A DNA stretch of 64,000 nucleotides, taken from positions 62,001 to 126,000 of the forward strand of contig CAVOXB010000010.1 of assembly GCA_963700305.1 (NCBI GenBank), given 5' to 3'. The notes below the pieces were generated by a model. That model was not told the DNA's origin, did no database searches, and saw nothing but the letters and a program-made list of their open reading frames with translations. Position numbers and translations under genes: made by a program. The stretch comes from Desulfomonile sp963700305. GTDB lineage: Bacteria; Desulfobacterota; Desulfomonilia; Desulfomonilales; Desulfomonilaceae. Shown piece by piece: positions 50,545 to 60,079 of the stretch (position 1 is the first letter of the stretch; each line of letters begins with the position of its first letter).

Positions 50545-50572
50545 TTGACATTCTGTCAAATCTGTTTAAAGT
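50545..50572 (+). promoter_or_regulatory. Promoter with overlapping TTGACA dyad, upstream of OMP gene
   Basis: TTGACA (50545-50550), a 16-bp spacer and TAAAGT (50567-50572), 39 bp before the outer-membrane protein ATG. The -35 hexamer is half of a perfect inverted repeat TTGACA-TTC-TGTCAA (50545-50559), which may be an operator. The AT-rich gap 50242-50544 upstream shows no gene. Confidence 0.5.
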
Positions 50573-50610
50573 CCCCCTCAGCACATATTAGAACCCTGAG
50601 GGAGGGTGTT

Positions 50611-51610
50611 ATGTTAGGAAACCATCTAAAGTATGCGTTTGTACTCGCTTTGATTGTGACAGTGACTGCGACTGTCGCGTGGGCCGAATCCCCAACTGAT
50701 TACGATCCTAGTGTCGGCGCACGTCTCGATAGCCCCACGGGAGTAAAGGGAATCACAAAGGTGAAGCCTACTGCACCCGAGGTATTTAAGGTCAGGCCCT
50801 ACCCCGGGGTGACTTCAAGGTTCGAGGCGCTTTCAAGGTTAAATCCGATGAATTGGTGGGCTGACTGCTTCTTGCCCACTCCGGCCCAGGGTCAGTTCTT
50901 TCTCGGTCCGAAGGTTACTTTTGGCAGGATCCGAGGGGAAGCAAGGCGCGGATTGGACGTAGTCGGTCTACAGACCTCACTGGTGGACTTCGACGACCAT
51001 CTTGGCTTGAAGAAGAGCGGAAACACCATATGGTCTTTTGAAGCCCTTTACCAGTTCAGGCCTCGTTGGGGCATACGGTATTCGTTCACTCCAATTCTCA
51101 TGGACGCGACCAATTTCCCGAGGACATCATTCAACTTCATGGGCACGACCTTTGCCTCTGCAACAGAGGTGCGCTCGAAGTGGGAGCACTTGGAGCATCG
51201 GGCCGGCCTGTACTTCAACGTGAGCCAGAGCCAGCACAGTGTCACGAACTTGTTTGTGGACTGGCTGAACGTGCAGGACAAGCTGTCCATCGGGACAGGC
51301 GTGACTCCTGCAGTGGTCTGGGATGACACCAAGAACATGGCTGTGACCGGTGTCGAATTTGTCCGGTGCTTGAAGAAACTTTCACGGCAACACGCTGGCA
51401 TTCAGTGGAAAGGGCGGCATTGCCTTCCTGAACGACAGCGTCGGGTACGAAGCCGAAGCTGGACTAAGTTACATGATTCCAATTAAAGCCGGACGCTTTG
51501 GATTCGTCAAAGGCGGTTATCGCTACTCTCAATTGAAGAAAGAAAAACCGACAGAGGTATTCGGAAGCACCATAGACGGAGCCTTTATCCAGGTCGGCTT
51601 TCTCTTCTAA
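50611..51610 (+). CDS. Putative outer-membrane beta-barrel protein (frameshifted)
   Basis: Exported protein of about 332 residues with a signal peptide (YAFVLALIVTVTATVAWAES). The mature part alternates hydrophobic and polar residues (FFLGPKVTFGRIRGEARRG, IWSFEALYQFRPRWGIRYSFTP, AGLYFNVS) and, after a frame change near 51385, continues GGIAFLNDSVGYEAEAGLSYM and ends VGFLF, a C-terminal aromatic as in outer-membrane barrels. ATG at 50611 follows GAGGGAGG. It shares DFDDHLGLKK with LDFSEHLGLKK of the protein at 59253, suggesting a common family. Function unknown. Confidence 0.65.
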
Positions 51611-51647
51611 CTCCCAGGCCGGAAGCCCTTACCTCCCCCGATCCTTT

Positions 51648-51671
51648 GCTCGACCGATTCGTCGGTCGAGC
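51648..51671. terminator. Bidirectional UUCG-loop terminator
   Basis: Perfect 10-bp stem GCTCGACCGA / TCGGTCGAGC closing a TTCG loop, followed by TTACTTTTTC on the plus strand. It lies between the convergent outer-membrane and radical SAM genes and can serve both. Confidence 0.85.
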
Positions 51672-51679
51672 TTACTTTT

Positions 51680-52790
51680 TCATGGCAACTGTGGGGACTC
51701 TTGGGGAAGGCGTCCTCCGGATTCTTTGAATCGCTTATAGCAAGCGTCCGGGCTGGGATGCCAGGGGTCCTGCAATATCGCGGAAGCAGCAGCAGGACAG
51801 TTGCCGGTGCAATAATTGGTGTAGTTGCAATCACGGCAGAATTCAAAATCGCTTAACGGGATCTTTCGTCTTAGCCGAAATCTTTGCAGCTCAGGGTTGT
51901 TTTGCCAAACATCCTTGAGGTCATTCTTATTTATGACCCCCAGCTCGATTTCTGGAAGTTGAACGCAGGGCAGCATCATTCCGTCAGCGCGCACGGCCAG
52001 CGTAGTCATCGGACCCCCGCATCCCGTAAGGAAACCTTCTCTCTGTGTCGGATCTTCTCCTTGCTTGAGCGCAGCTTCCATTTCCCTCCACAGCCTTGCT
52101 TCAGCCAAAGGGCCTGCCTGAGCCGAGATCCGCCCGTCGTAATTGTCCGCAAGATTTAGCAGCTTTTCCATGGCCAACGATCGATCTTCAGCGGTAAGTT
52201 GGACCTGTTCGGTGTTTTTGCGACAAAGTCCGAAATAGGAAGCGGAATTGGTAGAAAAGGCCGGCAATCCTAATTCTTCAAGAAGGAATTTTGCTATGAC
52301 TTCCAGTTCGTCGACATTTCGCCTGTGAATCGTGACCCGCACAGTAGCATTTATTCTATGCTGCAAAAGAAACTTCAATCCTCTCAATCCGCGTACAAAT
52401 TACCTTCTCCTCTGAACGCGTCGTGAGTCGTGGGAATTGAGCCGTCGATTGACACCTGAACGGAATCACATCTGCCGGAGGAAGCTAGAAATGTGGCCAT
52501 TTCCTCTGTAATCAGAGTCCCGTTCGTCAGTATTGAAAACCGCATTCGATTCCCGACAATTCCATTTATCAATTCCTTCAGATCCGGTCGGAAGAGAGGC
52601 TCGCCCCCTTGAAGACAAACGTCCATTACGTTGCATCGGTGGAGCTCTTCAAAAAATTGAAGCCATTCCTCGGTAGAAAGGTCCTTCTCGACCTCACCAC
52701 CGCTTGAAAAATGGCTGCATACGCGCATCTCAAGTTGCATTTGCTGGTGATGCAAAGGTCGAGGCTTCTGGGGGTACGCATTATTTTCAT
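51680..52790 (-). CDS. Radical SAM/SPASM-domain protein (frameshifted)
   Basis: Radical SAM enzyme of about 370 residues with a C-terminal SPASM/twitch domain, as in peptide-modifying maturases. The cluster motif reads SKCNLRCAY then CSHF after a frame change near 52720, giving CxxxCxxC. VCLQGGEPLFRPDLK, SILTNGTLI and VQVSIDGSIPTTHDAF are conserved in the core. Another frame change near 52385 leads to the C-terminal half with cysteines GCGGP, LPCVQLPE, FCRDCNYTNYCTGNCP and DACYKRF. No recognisable precursor peptide or transporter lies next to it, so the substrate is unknown. Confidence 0.8.
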
Positions 52791-52944
52791 GGAGTTTACC
52801 AGATCGGTCCCACCCAAAGGAATTTCTCCACGTCGCAGTTAGAGAGCTTACGCGAGCCGCATAACGTAATATTAGTCTAAAAGCGAATTAAAAAACAGGC
52901 GCCTGATAAGGATGCACTCGCAGGTGGCGAAAGAGTCTTTTTCC

Positions 52945-52973
52945 AGTAGGGCCGGCATGTTGCCGGCCCTACT
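52945..52973. repeat. Perfect 13-bp hairpin repeat
   Basis: AGTAGGGCCGGCA / TGCCGGCCCTACT around TGT. It lies 100 bp past the acyl-CoA synthetase-like stop, where it could end transcription, but the form matches the dispersed palindromes elsewhere in the window. Confidence 0.6.
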
Positions 52974-53074
52974 CTCGCTTCTGAGCAATCGTCCTAGATC
53001 CCTACAGCTGAAGGTTTGCGATTCATCTATAGACCGAACAATGCACACTTCTTAAAAGGCGCGGTGAGGACTTT

Positions 53075-54461
53075 CTACAAGGAGTTCTTCCCCGATTCTC
53101 TTCGCAAAAGGGCGCGCAGGCCTATGGCTGCATCTTCGGGCAGCACGTACAGTTGGGACTCCTGCTTCGTGCAGTTTGGCTCGACAAGGTCCGATCTTGA
53201 GTATTGAACCTATGAAGCATGCCACAATAGGCTTTGGGAAACGAGTCGCGAGCTCAATGAGCCCTTCGTAGGGATATTCCCAGTTTTTGTGCTCGCAGAA
53301 TATTGCAAGCAGAGCGTCTACTGAATCATCCACGAGTATAGCTTCTGCAATATCATGAAAAGGCTTGGTCAAGAATGCGCCTGCCGCGCCGTCTACCGGA
53401 TTTTTGTGCACCACTGGCACGGAAGGTCCCAGGATTTCCGCGATCTTTTGGAGAGTGGATTGACTTAGGTCCGAAAGCACGCAGCCCGGCTCGTCCTTGA
53501 GCACGTCCCACGCGACAATGCTCGGACCTGCTGTATGCGTGAAGATTCCGATCCGCTTGCCTCGCGGCGCTCTTGCCAAAGAAAGAGCTTTGCATACTGA
53601 AATCATATCGGAAACGGATGACACTATTTCCGCACCCGATTGGCGCAGAGCGCCTTCCCAGATCCTAACCTCTCCGGCAGCCGCTCCCGTGTGTGTTACG
53701 GTCACTCTATCGGCGTCTTCGCCTAAGCCGCCTTTGTAGACCACCACCGGTTTTTCCGTTGTGGTCTCACCTATTCTTTCCATCATGCCTCGCGCATCGG
53801 AACACCCTTCGGTAAATATTCCGATAACGCGCGTGTCTGGGTCGTGCTTCAGATACTCCAGAAGCGTATGGAACTCCAGGTTGACTCTGTTTCCGACGCC
53901 CACCCATTTCGCAAGCCCCAGGCCCTCATCGTCAGCTCGCCCTTTTAACGCGAGACCGATTCCGCCGCTCTGGCTAAGAAATGATACGTGCCCTGGATTC
54001 AGAAGCCGCGGATAGAAAGTCACATTGAGCTTTGCACGCGCGTTTAAGAAACCAAGGGTGTTTGGGCCGACCACGGGCATGTCTCCCGCAGCCTCTCTCA
54101 ATTTGGCCTGGAGTGCTGTCCCATCAGCGCCCATTTCAGAGTAACCACCAGCTATTATGCTGGCCCCGGCTACGCCTATTTCGCGCAGTCTGGCAGTCAT
54201 CTCAATGGTCGAATGCTGATTCAAGGCGACCACAGCCAAATCCGGTATCTCCGGAATGTCTGCTACATCCTTGTACACTCGATGGCCGAGAATTTCTTTG
54301 TGTCTCGGGTGAATGGGGTATACATGGCCCGGAAATCCGCCCGTTACGATACTGTCCATGATTGCATGTCCGACCTTATCGGGTGTCGCTCCGGCGCCGA
54401 TAAGCGCTATAGAGCGAGGAGCAAACATTTTGTCGAGGCGTTTCCGAAAGGACTCTTCCAT
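53075..54461 (-). CDS. Acetyl/acyl-CoA synthetase (NDP-forming), alpha-type subunit
   Basis: CoA-binding and ligase-CoA domains of the ADP-forming acyl-CoA synthetase family, about 460 residues. Visible are APRSIALIGAGATPDKVGHAIM, VYPIHPRHKEILGHRVYK, VGPNTLGFLNARAKLN, SQSGGIGLAL and the phospho-histidine region VTHTGAAAGEV. The ATP-grasp (beta) part is absent, so it needs a partner or does another job. A shift near 53155 (after LHEAGVPT) replaces the likely tail YVLPEDAAIGLRALLRRE, which stops at 53075. ATG at 54461 follows GAGG. Confidence 0.8.
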
Positions 54462-54680
54462 TTTGCAGTTCCTCATTTAAGAGCATGTAGATATATGTGA
54501 CGCGTGGGATTCCAAGTGCAAAGCCTATAATTGATGGCCGAGAGTTATTTGCGGTTATAAAGAGCGATCTGTCGAAAATTGGTAGCAGCCGGCCTCCGCG
54601 ACGGCGGACTTCACATCTCACTAGCCGGCCCAGAGAAGCATTGCTGTTGACTTAAGCCGTCAACTCACGAACGCAGACCC

Positions 54681-54770
54681 GTGTCGTCATTCCGTCGAAA
54701 GACGGAATCCAGGTTTTTCAATCCCGCGAAGCACGTGATTGGACGCCGACTTTCGTCGGGGTGACGACAC
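54681..54770. repeat. 90-bp composite palindromic repeat
   Basis: Outer arms GTGTCGTCA / TGACGACAC enclose the hairpin ATTCCGTCGAAAGACGGAAT and a second GC-rich stem. One of several palindromes in the 620-bp gap 54477-55096, which has no gene. Confidence 0.65.
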
Positions 54771-54901
54771 GCGCCAGCAGGATTTGTCAGCATTGGCCCA
54801 GCGGAGACGCTGGCCCCTCTGGTTCTTGAGCATGGCTTCTCCTTAGATCAAAAAAAAGTTCGGAATCGTGCCGTTACCAAAGAATCGGGGTGTGAGACCG
54901 G

Positions 54902-54984
54902 TGTCATTGCGAGGAGTAAAGCGACGAAGCAATCTATTCCTGCCGGTTGGGAGATTGCCACGGGCTTACGCCCTCGCAATGACA
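54902..54984. repeat. Palindromic ATTGCGAGG-type repeat, copy 2
   Basis: Dyad TGTCATTGCGAGG / CCTCGCAATGACA with inner GAAGCAATCT / AGATTGCC. Same family as 27531 and 57011. Confidence 0.7.
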
Positions 54985-55096
54985 GTGGCTTTTTTTGCCA
55001 AATGAACAATTCCGAAAAATTCTAGGGTCGCCCAGAGTCGGACACTCTAACTTACCGGATTATTGCACCCGGCTGCAACAAATCCTGCCTGCCCTT

Positions 55097-56285
55097 TCAC
55101 GCAGATCGGAAGAGCACCGAAAAAACGGATCCACCGGATTCTCGACATCCCTCTATACCTTCAATATGGTGACAAGAAAGGACTTCTCCGCAACAATGAT
55201 CCTTATTTTCAGCATCGTATCTGCATCTATTGCTTGTAAAGGAGATCTCGAAATACCCGGCCTCAGCCATTGTCTTCAATCTGAGAAGTTCCAGTCCTTT
55301 TCCGCCGGCGTTGAAATCGTAAGGGCGCTTGCTGGAATATTCCTCGGTGGATTGCGTGTGATGCAATCCGTCAAATATGAAGTCTTGATCTCGTACCGGG
55401 ATTCCGACGCCCCAATCCCCAACTTTGACGAGAATTCCATCCGGCACCTTGTCCACGCACACGAGTATCTCTCCGCCGTCTGGAGTGGCTTCCACGGCAT
55501 TCTTTACTAGGGATTCCAGCACCATATTAAGAATGGCCGGGTCCAAGATGTCAGTTTGTTCTGGAATTACTTGAGACCTGAGCACAACCCTTCTGTGCGA
55601 AAAATCCTTGCGCAACTCTCGCAAGCTATTCTCTATCGTAGAAGGCAGAAAAAGAATCGCGGGCTTGAAGTCCGGAGGATTCAACATCTCTTCCACAATA
55701 CCTTGTATATCTACAAGACGTTTGAGATTTCGCTGAACTCTTTCAAGGTTTCTCACAAGTTTTTGTCTAGGCAGATCGGCGTCAGCCATTTGCTCTGTGG
55801 ACGCTGCTATCACCGCCAGAGGTGTTTCTCAGCTCGTGCGAAAGGTGATTAACAGCCCTGCGCTTCATCCTTTCCAGCGCCTTGAAAGCTGTCACATCGC
55901 GGAAAACCACCACGACATTCTGCATGCCTTCTACACACGCATCCAATTCAAGGAACGAAGCTGTAATAGACAGGTCCACAATCTGCCCGTCCGGACGCCT
56001 GTACTGGACCTCTTCTCTGGAAGTCCGACGATCATTGCCCATTGCGCCAGAGAAGAAAAACCTGAAATCTTCATTGAAAGGCTCACCCGCTAAGACTTCT
56101 TCAAAGAGCCTTCCTACAATTTGTTCCTCCATAATGCCCAGGATTCTCAGTGCTGCAGGGTTAATCGTGAATATGCGGCCGGTGCATTCCAGAGTAATGA
56201 CTCCCTCGCTCATGCTGCGAAGTATGATTTTCTCTATGGGCTCTTCAGCGAATGGGAAAGAATTGTTGGATACGTCGCCTGCCAT
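55097..56285 (-). CDS. PAS sensor histidine kinase with C-terminal Cys cluster, second copy (frameshifted)
   Basis: Soluble kinase of about 395 residues built like the one at 13482-14740: PAS (ILRSMSEGVITLECTGRIFTINPAALRILG), HisKA box RRAVNHLSHELR, and HATPase with VKNAVEATPDGG, DWGVGI and GGKGLELLRL. After the G2 box comes the same cysteine pattern, CRYDAENKDHCCGEVLSCHHIEGIEGCRESGG, before SVFSVLFRSA. The frame breaks right after the phosphoacceptor box near 55810. There is no response regulator nearby. The shared architecture implies a paralogous family sensing an internal, perhaps redox or metal, signal. Confidence 0.8.
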
Positions 56286-56530
56286 TTCCGATCCTCGCGA
56301 GAACCTACTAACGCCATTGGCACTGACTTCACAAAAAATACCAAAAAATCACTAGTTTTCCTACAGATTCATCGAGAAAAATAAGGAGATTCGTTTTCGA
56401 GATCCTTGCGTACTCCTGACGAAAGGGTTACCTATAGTAAAGACCTTTTATGGTCACTATACAACGCGAAAAACAGAAAGAAGCTCGCTCGGTCGCAGGG
56501 ACGCGGCCAGCGCGTAACCGGAGGTTTGAA

Positions 56531-56809
56531 ATGGAGAAGGATCTCAGTTGTCCGCATTGCGGAGAGAAAATGGATCCTATCGAAACACCACTGGAGTCTT
56601 CATGGGGCGGAGAAGTCCATTACGTATGTTTCAACGACGAATGCTGTTATTTCAAGAATAGCTGGGACGCACTGGAAAGCCAGGGAGTAACCAGCACGGG
56701 TTACCGTTGCCGAGTGGACCCCAGAGGCGCTTGCGGACCGCTTGCAGTATGGTCTTCAGATGCACTGAAAGACAAGATTTGCCGAAACGTTGAAGAATCG
56801 GCAGAATAA
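56531..56809 (+). CDS. Small zinc-ribbon protein
   Basis: A 92-residue protein starting MEKDLSCPHCGEKM with GGAGG seven bases upstream. One CPHC pair and a later VCFNDECCYF suggest a zinc ribbon like those of Ogr/DksA-type proteins; the C-terminal part (GYRCRVDPRGACGPLAVW) adds two more cysteines. The function is unknown. It stands alone on the plus strand after the divergent kinase gene. Confidence 0.6.
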   Translation: MEKDLSCPHCGEKMDPIETPLESSWGGEVHYVCFNDECCYFKNSWDALESQGVTSTGYRCRVDPRGACGPLAVWSSDALKDKICRNVEESAE

Positions 56810-57010
56810 TAACTGCCATTCAATAGGCGAATCGACCGAATTCTTTTGCGGGTTGTTTTTTTGTCAATTTGAGAATGCCCCCGGACCACTGCTAATATTT
56901 CGGCCTGCAGATTGCCCGGGAAAATGAACGTTCATGCGAAGCTTTCTGCGCGGAAGCCCGATTTGTGAATCGTTTCGGATTCTCTGGCATGAGACGAGGT
57001 ATCCGGAAGC

Positions 57011-57082
57011 CATTGCGAGCGCGAAGCAATCTCATCTTTTCACTAAGGAGATTGCCTCGTCGCTCAACTCCTCGCAAAGACA
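57011..57082. repeat. Palindromic ATTGCGAGG-type repeat, copy 3
   Basis: CATTGCGAGCGCGAAGCAATCT ends in one arm and AGATTGCCTCGTCGCTCAAC...CTCGCAAAGACA in the other. It occupies part of the 410-bp gap 56810-57218; a half copy (CATTGCGAG ... GAAGCAATCTG) follows at about 58990-59016. Confidence 0.65.
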
Positions 57083-57218
57083 AACTGGATTAGTCGGGTT
57101 ACCCGAGTGACTGACGGGTAACAGATTGAGTATTGTTCCCTTGGAATTCCAAGTGATCCGGTTTATGGTACATGGGCTCAATGGTGAAGTTCATTTATTT
57201 GTTGGTGACTCGAGTCCC

Positions 57219-57678
57219 ATGAAATCTCTCTGCATTTGCATACTGGTCCTTGTTTTGGCGTTGTCGCTATCAGGGGGAACCGCGCGTTTCCGCGGACAAA
57301 CGCATCGAAAGACCAAATGTGTACGACGTCCCCACAACGGGAAAAATCATGGACGTCGAATATCGACCGGAGTTCGATGAATGGTGGGTGAAATGTCGCG
57401 AAGGCGATAACATAGCAGTTTATTCTTATGATAGTCGTACCCAGAAATGGGGACACGTCCAGTTTGTCGCGAAGAAGCCCGAAGAAAAAGCAAAAACGCC
57501 TGAATCCTCTCTCACGGATAAAACCCAGCAATCCGGCAAAGCCGACGAAGTCGCTAGTGACCCTCAAAAGAAGCCGCCCGAAAAAGTTGAAAAGAAAAAA
57601 GAGACAAAGTGGTGGGACCCACTGAACGTTTTCAAGAGCGGGGAAAAAGGCGTTCGACAGCCTGAAGGCGGCAAATGA
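57219..57678 (+). CDS. Secreted hypothetical protein, Lys/Pro-rich C-terminus (frameshifted)
   Basis: Starts MKSLCICILVLVLALSLSG, a signal peptide. A frame change in a G-run near 57273 joins it to SADKRIERPNVYDVPTTGKIMDVEYRPEFDEWWVKCREGDNIAVYSYDSRTQKWGHVQF, a small beta-rich domain. The tail of about 60 residues is low-complexity and Lys/Pro/Glu-rich. About 152 residues in all. Family unknown. Confidence 0.55.
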
Positions 57679-57753
57679 TTACCTTTTCGCCTACAGCGAG
57701 ATACTCTTCTCGGTATGAAAGATGAATCTTCAGGTCGATGAACGTCGTCAAAT

Positions 57754-58800
57754 CTAGACTTCGTTTTCTATAATTCTCTTAGCAATCTGTGTAAGAATTC
57801 TGGCGGTCGCGTCCACGAGAGGTATAACCTTCAGGTAATTCATGCGCTTTGGCCCTACGACTGCTATGCTGCCGAGAGAAGCCTCTTCTGTACGGATAGG
57901 ATAGGCAATGATCGAACAACTTTCAATTTCATACAGCCCATGTTCGGAACCTATGAAGACCTGAATTCCTTTAGCTTCCAGCGTCTTATCCAGGATTTTC
58001 AAAAGATTGCTCTTGTCCTCAAACGTGACAAGAATCGCTTTGAGCTTTTGAATCTGAGCGAATTCGGGTTCTTCAAGGATGTTGATTTGACCTTCGATAA
58101 AGATTTCCCTGGCAGTGCTGGCAGCGAGAATCGTGTGCCCCAGGAGCAACGCCTTTGCCAACATGGCGTTTACTCGTGTTTTTTCCAGGGCTAATTCCTG
58201 CTCAATTCTCTCTCGAGCCTGCCGAAGGTCCAAGTCCTTGAGCATGTCATTCAGCATTCGGCTGTATTTTTCAAGCGCTTCTTGATTGATGTTGTCTTCG
58301 TCCAAAATCATTTTGTTCTGGACTAGACCTCTGGTAGACACCAAAACCACCAAGATACGATCTTCAGACACTTTGATAAGGTCTATGGCCTTGAAGGTCT
58401 GGTCCACAGGAGGTGTCGCTGTAACCACTCCAGTCTGCCGAGAGAACTCGGCTAAGACTGCAGACGACTGACGCAACACGTCACGAATATCCAGGCCGGC
58501 GATCTTCAGCGACGCCTCAATTGCGGCTTCATCTTCCATTGCCGGAGCGCCGCCATATAAAAGACCATCTACATAAAAACGGTAGCCCTGATCCGTGGGA
58601 ATACGGCCCGCACTCACATGAGGTTGAGCGATGTAACCCCAGTCCATAAGATCGCTCATAATATTGCGTATCGAAGCGGCTGAGAGCCCAATATCGAGGC
58701 GCTTGGACAAAGTCCTCGATCCTACAGGTTCACCTGTGGCTATGTATTCTGAAATGATTGCCCTGAGTATTTCGTCTGACCGCCTCTCAAGACGAACCAT
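57754..58800 (-). CDS. hrcA: Heat-inducible transcription repressor HrcA
   Basis: Repressor of class I heat-shock genes (groE, dnaK) through the CIRCE operator. The 348-residue protein has the N-terminal winged helix (SDEILRAIISEYIATGEPVGSRTLSKRL, LSAASIRNIMSDLMDWGYI) and HrcA-specific HVSAGRIPTDQGYRFYVDGLL, plus the C-terminal IGSEHGLYEIESCSIIAYPI and GSIAVVGPKRMNYLKVIPLVD. Complete. It is 31 kb from grpE-dnaK and separately transcribed. Confidence 0.95.
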   Translation of the reverse strand: MVRLERRSDEILRAIISEYIATGEPVGSRTLSKRLDIGLSAASIRNIMSDLMDWGYIAQPHVSAGRIPTDQGYRFYVDGLLYGGAPAMEDEAAIEASLKIAGLDIRDVLRQSSAVLAEFSRQTGVVTATPPVDQTFKAIDLIKVSEDRILVVLVSTRGLVQNKMILDEDNINQEALEKYSRMLNDMLKDLDLRQARERIEQELALEKTRVNAMLAKALLLGHTILAASTAREIFIEGQINILEEPEFAQIQKLKAILVTFEDKSNLLKILDKTLEAKGIQVFIGSEHGLYEIESCSIIAYPIRTEEASLGSIAVVGPKRMNYLKVIPLVDATARILTQIAKRIIENEV

Positions 58801-59050
58801 GATGATTCCTCACTCTAAAAACTACCTTTTCTACCGATACACACCTTAGCCCTCGGGGGGCCTCGCGTCAAGGGGGACTGATGAGAATATTCCTGGGGGA
58901 TGAATCAGGTTAAAGTCTCTTGGATACTGTTTGCGGTAGCTCAACCGTGCCAATTCGGTCACGCAGGGGCAAGAGCCGCCTTCTCGTGCATTCATTGCGA
59001 GTGGACAGAAGCAATCTGTAATCATGCGCCTATCCGGGGTAAACAGCTTT

Positions 59051-59118
59051 TGTGGGGCGGCTTTCCAGCCTGCCATCATTGGCTTTTCAGGACATGGCAG
59101 GCTGGAAAGCCTGCCCCA
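59051..59118. repeat. Palindromic element, copy 2
   Basis: Arms GTGGGGCGGCTTTCCAGCC and GGCTGGAAAGCCTGCCCCAC (one base missing in the left arm) around ATTGGCTTTTCAGGACA. Same element as 24272-24334, with the loop in the same orientation. Confidence 0.75.
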
Positions 59119-59167
59119 CAATGTCCCGGAATCGCACGGAATGATTAAAGCAATCTCCCGCTTTTTC

Positions 59168-59196
59168 TTGACAAAACACATAATAAGTTATATTGG
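59168..59196 (+). promoter_or_regulatory. Sigma70-type promoter upstream of the second OMP gene
   Basis: TTGACA (59168-59173), a 17-bp spacer and TATTGG (59191-59196), 57 bp before the ATG at 59253. The gap 58801-59252 also holds the palindrome at 59051 and no gene. Confidence 0.5.
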
Positions 59197-59252
59197 TTGG
59201 CTCGCTTTATTAAAGTAACTTATTGGCAAAAGCACGCAATGGGCCAATTCAC

Positions 59253-59999
59253 ATGAAAAGATTTTTCATCATAACATGGCTGACTATCCTGTGCTTTCTG
59301 CTCTTGGGCAACGTGCACGCATGGGAAATCCCAACTTATCTGAGGATCAATTCCGGCGCCAGAATGTGGTTTTCGAACCTCAGTGGCGATTTGATTGAGC
59401 CAGATCGAACCAAGCTCGATTTTTCGGAGCACTTGGGCCTCAAGAAAGAACGCTTGGCGTGGGAGATATTCGCGAGTTTGCGATTTGATAATATTCATGT
59501 TTTCAGATTTCGCGCGGAGCCTTACACGGTTTACGAATCCAAAAATGATTCGAGTCAGGTGATTCGAGATTATCGAGTCGGCTACGACCTTGATTTTTAC
59601 ATGTCTCCACAGATCCTGTTCGGCGCCAACATCGATCTTCAAGCGCTCGGGCTTGAGACCAGGGTGAATAATATCGCTACCGGCTCAGGGACCTTCAATT
59701 ATCATGAAAACAGAACCAGAGCCGTGCCGCTGCTGGGATTACACGGGGCCTTTTACCCTGTCGTCGAAGCAATTGCGCTGAGGCCGAATTTTTCCAGCCG
59801 TTTCGGCTGGTGGAATTACGAGAGCTTGCAAAACTGGGAATGGGAAGTGGCCAGCGCGGTGGACATCCCGGTAAACCGTTTGTGGACCTGGACGATCAGC
59901 GGCGGGTATAGATTTTGGCACATCCAGATGAAAAGGGACATTGATACCGTGGACATGAACCGCACCGGGTTCTTTCTAGAAACGTCGGTGTTGTTCTAG
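59253..59999 (+). CDS. Putative outer-membrane beta-barrel protein, second copy
   Basis: A 248-residue exported protein: signal peptide ITWLTILCFLLLGNVHAW, then alternating strands (RINSGARMWFSNLSGDLIEP, IFASLRFDNIHVFRFRAEPY, DLDFYMSPQILFGANIDLQALG, SRFGWWNYESLQNWEWEVAS) and a C-terminal ETSVLF with aromatic end residue. It shares the stretch LDFSEHLGLKKERLAWEIF with the protein at 50611. Likely an outer-membrane barrel of unknown cargo; intact and transcribed alone. Confidence 0.65.
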   Translation: MKRFFIITWLTILCFLLLGNVHAWEIPTYLRINSGARMWFSNLSGDLIEPDRTKLDFSEHLGLKKERLAWEIFASLRFDNIHVFRFRAEPYTVYESKNDSSQVIRDYRVGYDLDFYMSPQILFGANIDLQALGLETRVNNIATGSGTFNYHENRTRAVPLLGLHGAFYPVVEAIALRPNFSSRFGWWNYESLQNWEWEVASAVDIPVNRLWTWTISGGYRFWHIQMKRDIDTVDMNRTGFFLETSVLF

Positions 60000-60079
60000 G
60001 ACCTGACTTTGGACGCGATCAACGTTGGCTCCTACCTTAATAGCTCAAGAGAATTCCCTCCCATTCCATGCCGAATGCG

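Noticed and set aside
54790..54825. Possible RNA hairpin CCAGC/GCTGG as a terminator.
   Set aside because: No gene ends close enough and there is no T-tract; it resembles the dispersed intergenic palindromes.
55103..55117. Exact 15-base match to an Illumina adapter start (AGATCGGAAGAGCAC).
   Set aside because: It lies inside the conserved C-terminal reading frame SVFSVLFR of the histidine kinase, and the paralogue at 13482 ends with the same VLFR in different bases. Chance codon usage explains it better than adapter contamination.
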